DNA of 64,000 bases, taken from positions 2,418,001-2,482,000 of the forward strand of contig OZ006989.1 in NCBI GenBank assembly GCA_963931215.1, written 5' to 3'. Source of the stretch: Alloprevotella sp000431275 (lineage in GTDB: Bacteria; Bacteroidota; Bacteroidia; Bacteroidales; Bacteroidaceae). Under the pieces are notes generated by a model, which saw nothing but the letters and a program-made list of their open reading frames with translations, ran no database searches and had not been told where the DNA came from. This document shows positions 34,700 to 41,789 of this stretch, in pieces (positions within the stretch are counted from its first letter, which is position 1; each line of letters starts with the position of its first letter). The translations under genes and the position numbers were made by a program.

Positions 34700-35023
34700 C
34701 TATGGCTTTTTGTTTCCCCAAAAGCCTGCGATGGTGTCGGCGGTGATGTCGGTGGACATTGGTCGCCTTTTTCTTTTTGCCAGCCTTGCATGATATTCGG
34801 TGCCGTTATGCCGGCATAATTGCCTGTCGGCACACGGGCATACAGGCAAGGATGGTGCTGCCGTTTCCTCGATGGACTTGTTGAGGGGTGAAATTCCGAT
34901 GAATTGATGATTGGATAGTCTAATACACTGACAGCTAATAGAATAACCTTTCATCAGCGTTTCATCAAACCGCTCGCCAAAAGGAAAGTGATGTGTAAGG
35001 TTGTATCCGTTTTCTCTTTTCAT
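34700..35023 (-). CDS. Conserved small protein of the mobile element, function unknown
   Basis: 107 residues. I do not recognise the family. A homologue is encoded in the nested element (37593-37910) with many differences, yet the protein phrases HQFIG, NKS, CPCADRQLCRH, GTEY, RLAK and AGFW are kept. This pattern of change shows it was selected as protein. The cysteine/histidine cluster could bind zinc. It lies between mobV and the primase in both elements, suggesting a role in mobilization or replication. Confidence 0.55.
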   Translation of the reverse strand: MKRENGYNLTHHFPFGERFDETLMKGYSISCQCIRLSNHQFIGISPLNKSIEETAAPSLPVCPCADRQLCRHNGTEYHARLAKRKRRPMSTDITADTIAGFWGNKKP

Positions 35024-35100
35024 CAGCCCAATCCTTTTGTTGAGTGTTTGATGAGGATGTAAACCGCTGTTATATATGATTTCATCATTTCATCAAAATA

Positions 35101-35322
35101 TCAGAGCATTTCCAACTGTGATTTGCTTACCGTGTAGTAGCGTCCAATCCTCCTGACGGGTGAGTAGCGGCATTCACGGTTGTAGTCATATTGGTAGGTC
35201 GTGTAGGAAAGCGAATTGGATGCAGGAGCCAGCTTCCAGCACTCCTGCACCACTTTCCGGACCTGCGACTTCTCCACCTTGACTTGCGAGCAGACGAGCA
35301 ACGGGATGATGTCATTGAGGCA
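35101..35322 (-). pseudogene. 3' part of a primase/helicase gene split by the nested element
   Basis: The minus-strand frame reads FCLNDIIPLLVCSQVKVEKS through to the stop at 35101 and continues, in frame, the fragment that ends ...SVSFCLN at 40225. The 9 bp ATTGAGGCA (35314-35322), encoding the shared CLN, also occur at 40225-40233. The segment holds the C-terminal winged-helix-like end (RRIGRYYTVSKSQLEML). Upstream codons inside the inserted DNA make a longer but artificial frame. Confidence 0.8.
35314..35322. repeat. Left 9-bp direct repeat of the nested element
   Basis: ATTGAGGCA, identical to 40225-40233. Removing one copy and the DNA between restores an open primase frame. Confidence 0.8.
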
Positions 35323-35585
35323 AAATATAAACGGGATTATGCCAATAAGCGTCAATTGGTGACAACTGTCTGACAAGTGGTGATTTATGTTGTATTTCTC
35401 ATAACGTTGCAAAATTGGCAAAAAGCAAATAAATGCGGATTGGAGCAGAAGATTGGTTTCCTAATAGTAACCCTGCAAAACTTGCACTTTTAACGGATCA
35501 ATGTGCTTTTGCGCCGTTCTGCTGCGGTTTGCTTACAGCCATTTAGCGCATGTGAAACTAATTTTGCACACAAAAAGCAAGGCGT

Positions 35586-36797
35586 ATGAGAGCAACATTC
35601 AAAATCCTGTTCTTTGTGAACAGAAGCAAGGAGAAAAACGGTATTGTCCCTATTATGGGGCGGGTCACAATCAATGGAAGCAAGGCGCAGTTCAGTTGCA
35701 AGCATTCCGTAGCGGTGGACATGTGGGACACCAAAGCCAACAAGGTCAAAGGAAAGAGCAAGGAAGCCCGTGACATCAACTTCGCACTTGACAACATCAA
35801 GGCGCAGCTTATCAAGCATTACCAACGCATATCCGACCGTGAAGCGTTTGTAACGGCTGAGATGGTGCGCAATGCCTATCAGGGCATCGGAATGGAGTAC
35901 GAGACACTCCTTCATGCCTTTGACAAACACAACAGTGATTTCGCAAAACGTATCGGCAAGGATAGGGTAAAGGAGACTTTCTATAATCATAGGATAGCCC
36001 GTAACCATGTGGCTGACTTCATCAGGTACTATTACAAGCGTAACGATATAGGTATGAATGAACTGACGGAAGATTTCCTAAACCAATTCTGCATTTACCT
36101 CCGTAATGAGGTCGGTGTGCAGCAGGCCACAGTCAAGTTATACAGTACTCCTTTAAGGAGCATTGTCACCCATGCACATAAAAACGGACTGATTCCGAGA
36201 GACCCGTTCGCAAATGTGCATATCAGCGGCGGCACGAATGAACGTGATTTTTTGACAGAGGATGAAATGCGCAGGCTTATGTCGCATAAGTTTGATGACC
36301 CTATAAAGACATTGGTCAGGGATGTTTTTGCCTTCGGATGTTTGACTGGAATATCGTTCGTTGACATCAGAAATTTGACCACCGACAACATTATAACCAT
36401 CAATGGCAGCAGGTGGATTTCATCGGTGCGCCAAAAGACAGGCATTCCATTCCGTGTAAAACTGATGGAAAGTGCCTGCAAGATAATCGACCGTTACGAA
36501 CCGTTCCGCAGAGGGAAACGGTTGTTTAATATGTTCGGCAATGCATGGACGAATGTGAAACTGAAAGAAGTAGCGGAGGAATGCGCTATAAACAAGCGGC
36601 TCACTTTCCACATGAGCCGCCACTCGTATGCAGTGATGGCCATATCGAATGGGATGCCAATAGAAAGCGTAAGCAAGGTTTTGGGTCATACAAAGATTAC
36701 GACCACCCAGCGTTATGCAAAAATTACGGTGGAAAAGTTGGACAAGGATTTTTCTTTATTGGAAAGCAAGATAAGCGAAAGTATGCAGATTGTGTAA
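35586..36797 (+). CDS. Tyrosine recombinase (integrase) of the nested element
   Basis: 403 residues. It has an Arm-like N-terminal beta region (SKEKNGIVPIMGRVTINGS), a SAM-like core-binding domain (about 105-200) and a catalytic domain with HMSRH (near 341), LGHTKITTTQRY (tyrosine near 375) and a first-box region GCLTGISFVDIRNL. In that box the usual catalytic Arg is not where expected, as in other Bacteroidota integrases. It is clearly homologous to the integrase at 41786-43036 along its whole length. It lies 264 bp from the left repeat and would catalyse integration and excision of the nested element. Confidence 0.92.
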   Translation: MRATFKILFFVNRSKEKNGIVPIMGRVTINGSKAQFSCKHSVAVDMWDTKANKVKGKSKEARDINFALDNIKAQLIKHYQRISDREAFVTAEMVRNAYQGIGMEYETLLHAFDKHNSDFAKRIGKDRVKETFYNHRIARNHVADFIRYYYKRNDIGMNELTEDFLNQFCIYLRNEVGVQQATVKLYSTPLRSIVTHAHKNGLIPRDPFANVHISGGTNERDFLTEDEMRRLMSHKFDDPIKTLVRDVFAFGCLTGISFVDIRNLTTDNIITINGSRWISSVRQKTGIPFRVKLMESACKIIDRYEPFRRGKRLFNMFGNAWTNVKLKEVAEECAINKRLTFHMSRHSYAVMAISNGMPIESVSKVLGHTKITTTQRYAKITVEKLDKDFSLLESKISESMQIV

Positions 36798-36813
36798 TAC
36801 AAATGTATGAACT

Positions 36814-37133
36814 ATGGAAAGGTATGTCATAACAATAAACAGACAGGGTTCAGTGAGTATTCCATGCAAAGATGTGTGGATGAACGAAATGGAGTTGGTG
36901 GAGCTATTCGATGTAATCGCTCCGCACTCCGTGCTACCATCCGAGCCGTGTACAAGAGCGGAGTGTTGAAGCCTTGCGAGGTGGAAAGACGCATCAGGCT
37001 GCTAAACGACTATTATTCGGAAGCGTATGCCCTGCCTATGATTGTGGCACTCTCTTTCCGCATCAACACATCAAATGCCGCAAGTATGTGCAATGCCCTG
37101 TTGGAAAGGTTGTGCTTGCGAAAAGAAAGATAA
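36814..37133 (+). pseudogene. Frameshifted partner gene of the integrase
   Basis: The frame from the ATG at 36814 (MERYVITINRQGSV) runs through KDVWMNEMELVELFDVIAP and then shifts near 36925, where one base is missing compared with the intact homologue at 41448-41789. The second frame continues with RATIRAVYKSGVLKPCEVE to the stop at 37133. It directly follows the integrase, as the homologue does in the outer element. Function unknown. Confidence 0.7.
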
Positions 37134-37592
37134 GTCCTATGGGTTGATTGAGTGGCAGTCAAAGGTATAGGTGTTAGAGTGATAACCGCCAATCTTAACA
37201 CCTTATTTTGTTGAATTGTTGAATATAGCAAACCATATGTTGATATATAACAAGATATGCTCTCAACAAATCTCCAACAGAAGGAAACAGCAGTTAAAAA
37301 GAATAGGCAAACTGCACACTGTAACATCTTTATTTTTTCTTTTCGTCTCCGAATGTTTTGTGAACGGGTTTGTTTAACGGTCGTTGAGGGTGCATATTAC
37401 AAAAACCAATATATTATCTTCGCTTCTCAACAATTCAACACTTTCGGTTTTGTCTGCAAGTCTGCTGAATACGGCACGGCAACTTGCATGAGTGGCATTT
37501 ATTATTTTGATGAATTGATGAAAGTATATATAAACATAAAGAATAACAGATGGTTACATCCTCATCAAACACTCAACAAATAGAAATGGCTG
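37134..37592. other. AT-rich gap with short repeated words, no gene
   Basis: No credible coding frame. Variants of TTGTTGAAT, CAACAAATC and CTCAACAA recur on both strands. In the outer element the corresponding position holds the primase gene, so this region may be a remnant, or an iteron-like replication region. Confidence 0.4.
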
Positions 37593-37910
37593 ATGAAAAG
37601 AGAAAGCGTACACAACCCCACTCATCGCTTTTCTTTTGACGAGCGGTTTGATGAAAAGATGTTGAGCGTTTAACGTAAAGGCTTTCAGTGTGTTAAGTCG
37701 CCTATTCATCAATTCATCGGATTTTTACCCTTCAACAAGTCCGCTGTAGAATCGGCAACACAATCCCTCCCTGCATGCCCATGTGCGGACAAGCAATCGT
37801 GCCGGCACAAGGGCACGGAATATTATACAAGGTTGGCGAAAAAAGAAAGGCATCCGAAAACCGCCGACACTGCCGCAGGCTTTTGGGAACAAAAAGCCAT
37901 AGCTCATTAG
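37593..37910 (+). pseudogene. Decayed homologue of the small mobilization-region protein
   Basis: The frame begins MKRESVHNPTHRFSF and matches the protein at 34700-35023, but an in-frame TAA interrupts it after about 26 codons. The rest still reads HQFIGFLPFNKS and CPCADKQSCRHKGTEYYTRL, ending in a shifted tail. A shorter product from an internal start is possible. Confidence 0.6.
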
Positions 37911-37961
37911 GGCGTTTTCTTCACGCACCGCTGACGCTCATGCTAAAAACACACCCTAATG
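37903..37961. repeat. Second, inverted copy of the oriT-like segment
   Basis: CTCATTAGGGCGTTTT (37903-37918) and AAAACACACCCTAATG (about 945-960 of this kilobase) form the inverted repeat around CACGCACCGCTGACGC. Together with its flanks (about 37520-37990) it matches the outer element's 34641-35090 in reverse orientation. The relaxase gene expected next to it is missing. Confidence 0.6.
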
Positions 37962-38158
37962 AACCAATGGGGTTACACCCATTTGGCCCCGTTTGTTTCC
38001 GGTAGAAGCAGCAAGTTGTTCTTTGGATTTCCCAAAAGCGGATGAGTTACTCCAAAGTCGAAACTCTATTTTTCAATGGTAGCAAGTTTGTGTTTTGGTA
38101 TGCCCAAAACAGACTTGCATCCCGCTCCCGTTGGCCTAAATTTGTATGTATAACCATT

Positions 38159-39316
38159 TTAATCTTTATGGTTATGAGGTGTATTTTGCTGAGTGAATAT
38201 ATCACTTGTACTCTGTTGCTCGCAAAATATTGTATGACATTCTTTCAATCCATTCTGCAATACGGATTGCATTTCCTTTTGGTCTATTACAAAATAATGG
38301 CATGTTTTTGCGCGAGCTGTATCGAAATCTTCATGTCGTGGTATTTGCAAATGCTTGTATAAGCGACAGATTTTTCCCATGCCGCTATAACGGTCAACAT
38401 AGTTCTTGCATAATATACAATTAGGTATCCTAAACCTTTGGTAACCAATATATCTTACTTGTTCATACAAAGCGAATGAAACAGAGGTATGAATACATAT
38501 TTCAAGTAAAGATGAAGCCTTAGATTTTGCCAATCTTTTGCAGTCGCATGCATCTTGGAAACATTGCGTTTTCCCTGACTGGTACAAAATATATCTAACG
38601 AATTCTATCTCAGTGCTAATATGACTATTCCCATAATCCATATTTTTGAACCCATAAAAGCTAACACTTCGAAATCCTTCTAATTCGTAATAATCGCCGC
38701 TATTATGGCTATTGGACTCTATGATTCCATTCTCTGCCAATTGTAAAATATCATTCACTGACTCTATGCATATTTCTACAATCTTATTGCCGCTATGTAG
38801 TTTCTCTAAATCACTTGCATGAGTCACGAAGAACTCTAAATAAATGGGACTTCTTTCAGGGTGCGTTGATGAAAATATCTTCAAATCAGAGCGGCGATTG
38901 ATATTATCATACGGTATTTCCTGCTCACAGGTATCATAAAACTGCTTTATGTTAAACCGCTGTCTTTTACTCTCGCAGCAGTCACTATAATGAATGAATT
39001 TACAGTGTTCAAAATTCGTACAGTATGATTTATATTCAAATTCTATCCAAAATTCAGATTTTGATAAAAACGCTTCACGTATTTTTTCTTTTGCAAGAAT
39101 ATGTAGCATTGATTCTATTGCATAATCGCATTCTGTTCCCGATTGATGGGCAAAATGGTGCATTCGCTTTGTCCCTTGATTCTTGGCTATCAAAGGTTCT
39201 TTACAGGCAGGACAGAAACAACCACACTTATTTCCAACAGGCACTTTATCAACATCTACAAGTTGTCCTGTCGCATTCAAAGCATAGGTTAGACGATATG
39301 CGGAATGTTTTTGCAT
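38159..39316 (-). CDS. CoiA-like nuclease-family protein (element cargo)
   Basis: 385 residues from the ATG at 39316. An alternative start at 39349 would overlap the upstream gene. The N-terminal zinc-ribbon-like CPACKEPLIAKNQGTKRMHH followed by FAHQSGTEC matches the CoiA family, named for a competence protein. The middle carries a possible PD-(D/E)xK-type core (RSDLKIF, then IYLEFFVTHAS). Two further cysteine groups (CKRLAKS and CILCKNY) lie toward the C-terminus. It is AT-rich relative to the chromosome and follows the lipoprotein gene after 7 bp. CoiA acts in DNA uptake and recombination. In a mobile element a role in DNA processing or defence is possible but unproven. Confidence 0.65.
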   Translation of the reverse strand: MQKHSAYRLTYALNATGQLVDVDKVPVGNKCGCFCPACKEPLIAKNQGTKRMHHFAHQSGTECDYAIESMLHILAKEKIREAFLSKSEFWIEFEYKSYCTNFEHCKFIHYSDCCESKRQRFNIKQFYDTCEQEIPYDNINRRSDLKIFSSTHPERSPIYLEFFVTHASDLEKLHSGNKIVEICIESVNDILQLAENGIIESNSHNSGDYYELEGFRSVSFYGFKNMDYGNSHISTEIEFVRYILYQSGKTQCFQDACDCKRLAKSKASSLLEICIHTSVSFALYEQVRYIGYQRFRIPNCILCKNYVDRYSGMGKICRLYKHLQIPRHEDFDTARAKTCHYFVIDQKEMQSVLQNGLKECHTIFCEQQSTSDIFTQQNTPHNHKD

Positions 39317-39323
39317 ATTTTTC

Positions 39324-39788
39324 TTATTGTGTCTGTTTCTTGTTTCCAAACACCTTTTTTAACTTTTTCCGAATTGCGCCAAGAGCTATATTTTGGTCTT
39401 GAGAAATAGTCAAGCCAATGCCACTACTTTTAAGCACTACAACACTTTGATTCGTGTTATAGTCATAAAAAGTAATTGTTATATATGTATGTCCACCATC
39501 CCATTTCTCTGTTGATACATGAATGTTTGGAGATAATACAAACTCCCCAAGTGCTATTTTTGCAAGTCCGTCTTGCTCAGAAATTACCCGTAATTTTGTA
39601 TCTGCTATTTCATTTTGAACAGCCATTACAATGTCATCAAGTTCTCTGTCCCCTGTTGATTCTTTGCCAAAAACAACATAGGAATACTTTGACAAGTCTA
39701 TTCCGTGAGAAATAACAGCTTTACTTGTAGAACAGGCTTGTAATATGATTACAACAGCAATTAAAGAGAATAAACTAAGTGCCTTCAT
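39324..39788 (-). CDS. Small lipoprotein (element cargo), function unknown
   Basis: 154 residues with a signal peptide and lipobox LQAC (Cys19) followed by STSKA. There is no acidic export signal, so a periplasm-facing anchor is more likely than surface display. The body (SKYSYVVFGKE, HTYITITFYDY, VVLKSSGIG) resembles small envelope lipoproteins with two or three beta strands. No family was recognised. It is probably co-transcribed with the downstream CoiA-like gene. Confidence 0.65.
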   Translation of the reverse strand: MKALSLFSLIAVVIILQACSTSKAVISHGIDLSKYSYVVFGKESTGDRELDDIVMAVQNEIADTKLRVISEQDGLAKIALGEFVLSPNIHVSTEKWDGGHTYITITFYDYNTNQSVVVLKSSGIGLTISQDQNIALGAIRKKLKKVFGNKKQTQ

Positions 39789-39799
39789 AATTTACAGTT

Positions 39800-40003
39800 T
39801 TAGACTTGTTTAAGTTTATTGGGTATGAGAAGTTCTCGAATGTCAACATTAAGAATGTCTGCAATCTGATACAATACGGGAATGGGAGGCTGCACTTTAT
39901 TTGTAGCATATAGATTGACCATGTTGAAAGTCTTTCCAAGTCTGTTTGCCAGTTCTGTTTGGCTAATGCTCTTAGTTTCCAGTATCTCTTTTATTCGGTT
40001 CAT
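39800..40003 (-). CDS. XRE-family helix-turn-helix regulator
   Basis: 67 residues starting MNRIKEILETKSISQTELA. The whole chain is one Cro/C1-type helix-turn-helix domain (ELANRLGKTFNMVNLYATNK). The longer frame upstream is not credible, because a TAGCTTTG -7 box lies at 40030-40037 on the same strand. It starts the regulator-lipoprotein-CoiA series (gap 11 bp to the lipoprotein) and probably regulates it. Confidence 0.8.
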   Translation of the reverse strand: MNRIKEILETKSISQTELANRLGKTFNMVNLYATNKVQPPIPVLYQIADILNVDIRELLIPNKLKQV

Positions 40004-40029
40004 ATTCGTATTCTTTTGTCTGCCGGGTA

Positions 40030-40037
40030 CAAAGCTA
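40030..40037 (-). promoter_or_regulatory. -7 element of the XRE-lipoprotein-CoiA operon
   Basis: Minus-strand TAGCTTTG, 26 bases upstream of the XRE start. A plus-strand TACCTTTG at 40081-40088 points the other way, out of the nested element and antisense to the primase remnant. Confidence 0.5.
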
Positions 40038-40224
40038 CAAAATTTTATTTGGTAAAAGTTCGTTTTAGAAAAGAAAATGCTACCTTTGCATCGAATAAAA
40101 GTGCTATTTGAAGAGCAAGATTGGGAAATGCAATGAAACCAGCAGGTTTGCAGATAGTAACCCATTTAAGCGAAAACTTATTGTAAATCTCTTTGTATTA
40201 GCGATTTATATATTCAAGAATTTT

Positions 40225-40233
40225 ATTGAGGCA
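40225..40233. repeat. Right 9-bp direct repeat of the nested element
   Basis: ATTGAGGCA, identical to 35314-35322. It marks the other junction in the primase frame. Confidence 0.8.
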
Positions 40234-40788
40234 GAACGAGACAGAACTGACACCCACGCTTGCCATGATGTCGAGCAGCAGTTCAGCCATCTCAATCTCC
40301 AAACGGTTGCGGTTGCTTCGGATAATCTTCCGCAGGGCTTCCGTTTCCAGCAGCCTCGGGTTGAACCACATACGGCTTTCCTTCTCGGTGGATAGCTGTC
40401 TGTGTTGCAGGAAATGGAGAAAAGCGGGTATCTCCGCTTTCAGTTTTTGCAGGAAGTCGGTATCGTCATTCTGTAACGGCACAATCTTCCGCACCCAATA
40501 GCGTGTCTCGCCAGCGTCAATGATGACGGGCAGGTGCTCGTTGTTTGAGCAAAGCACGAACTTGGCGAAGAAACCTATCTCGTCACGGTCTTTGCCTTTC
40601 GCCTCCACCTTGTAGGATAGTGTGGTGCTTAGGTTCTTCAACCTTTCGCTGTCCTCGCGGCGGTTGAGCAACACCTCGTCCACCATGATGAGCAGCTTGC
40701 CAGCCCAGTCGGAATTGAACTGGCTGCGGAAATCAGATGTAAAGTTATTGTTCTTGTATTCTTGAAATTTGCAATCTAGCATTTGCAC
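40225..40788 (-). pseudogene. Middle part of the split primase/helicase gene
   Basis: The frame contains RSQFNSDWAGKLLIMVDEVL, then KNLSTTLSYKVEAKGKDRDE and FVLCSNNEHLPVIID: the SF3-helicase Walker B and sensor region of P4-type primase proteins (DUF5906-like). The P-loop and primase parts that should precede it are absent, because upstream of about 40750 the sequence changes to unrelated AT-rich DNA. It is broken at both ends: by a deletion or rearrangement on the right and by the nested element on the left. A stop at 40198 lies inside the nested element. Confidence 0.8.
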
Positions 40789-40912
40789 ATTTACGAGATT
40801 ATTTGAAAATTGTTTGCATATTCCAAGTTTCTTGATTAACTTTGCATATACCTTACGAATACGTTAGGTAAGCATGGGATGTTTTTTAATAAATTTGATT
40901 ACACTACGGATT

Positions 40913-41380
40913 ATGAAAAGAACCATTTTATCTTTACTTGTATGGTATGTAACTTTATATGCTTCTGCACAGGTCGGTATAGCTAATAAGGCATTATCCT
41001 TGCAAGATAACAGTTTTGTAGGCATATTATGGGAACCTACAGGAACCGTAAACTATCAAGAACTTAATGGGGAAGGTTCTTATGGACTCGTGATTTCTTT
41101 AAACACAAGTGATACTTATCTTGATATTGAAGCAGGACATAAAGTATCCATTGAGTTTACAGATGAAACACGAGAGATTTATCCAGTACAACTTTCAGAG
41201 AAGTCTTATGATAACACCATTGTTAGCCATCAAGTCGTCAGTATTTATACGCGTAGGATTTTGATTTTTCCTAACTATGAAAGTTTGACAACTAAACAAA
41301 TAAAAAGAATTGTCATACAGAGGAATAACGGGAAAGTTTGGATAATAGAAACTAAACCTAAAAGGGGGGGGGGAAACTAA
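40913..41380 (+). CDS. Secreted protein of unknown function with a G10 tract near its end
   Basis: 155 residues starting MKRTILSLLVWYVTLYASAQ, a clear signal peptide. The mature part has beta-rich phrases (DNSFVGILWEP, KVSIEFTDETREIYPV, IKRIVIQRNNGKVWIIE). The frame ends just after a run of ten G. With eleven G it would continue 27 further codons (KLIKEFAEAMSEAYESYKTK...) to a stop at 41461-41463. That extension looks like real protein, so the tract either switches the C-terminus or contains an indel. It is AT-rich, with no recognised family. Confidence 0.6.
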   Translation: MKRTILSLLVWYVTLYASAQVGIANKALSLQDNSFVGILWEPTGTVNYQELNGEGSYGLVISLNTSDTYLDIEAGHKVSIEFTDETREIYPVQLSEKSYDNTIVSHQVVSIYTRRILIFPNYESLTTKQIKRIVIQRNNGKVWIIETKPKRGGGN

Positions 41381-41447
41381 TAAAAGAATTTGCAGAAGCC
41401 ATGTCTGAAGCCTATGAGTCTTATAAAACAAAAGTATCAAATGACTC

Positions 41448-41789
41448 TTATTTTAATGAATAAGTAAATTGAACGATACCGACGAAAAGAAGAATTAGAT
41501 TATTCATCGAGTTGAACTTACTGCTGATATTGCGTGGGAAAGCTAATGTCACGACCATTGGCAGGGCATACACTTCCGCATAATAACCGTTGGGCAGACT
41601 GATGCAGCTTTCCACCTCGTAAGGTTGCAACACTCCGCTTTTGTACACGGCTCGGATGGCGGCACGGAGTGTCGGGGCGATTACATCGAACAGCTTTACC
41701 AACTCCATTTCGCTCATCCACACATTGGCGGCATCGGACGGTACGGCTACTCTGCCGTACTCGTCCATCGTGATTGTTGTCCGTTTCAT
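41448..41789 (-). CDS. Small integrase-partner protein, function unknown
   Basis: 113 residues (MKRTTITMDEYGRVAVPSDA). It overlaps the start-side end of the integrase gene by 4 bp and is probably translated with it. A frameshifted homologue follows the nested element's integrase at 36814-37133. The shared part (WMSEMELVKLFDVIAPTLRA, then YKSGVLQPYEVE and YALPM) is conserved, but the last 25 residues differ. It may be a recombination directionality or regulatory factor. This is a guess from position only. Confidence 0.65.
   Translation of the reverse strand: MKRTTITMDEYGRVAVPSDAANVWMSEMELVKLFDVIAPTLRAAIRAVYKSGVLQPYEVESCISLPNGYYAEVYALPMVVTLAFPRNISSKFNSMNNLILLFVGIVQFTYSLK

Larger units (their letters stand above)
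35323..40224. mobile_element. Nested integrative element (about 4.9 kb) inside the primase gene
   Basis: The ends are fixed by the split primase frame and the ATTGAGGCA repeats. It carries, left to right, a tyrosine integrase, a frameshifted partner gene, a decayed small gene, an oriT-like repeat, and minus-strand CoiA-like, lipoprotein and XRE genes. No relaxase is present. Its integrase end (for example CTCCAATCCGC next to a CCTATT/CTATTAGGAAACC stretch) resembles the outer element's right end. The two are relatives, and the inner one lies in the opposite orientation. Confidence 0.85.
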
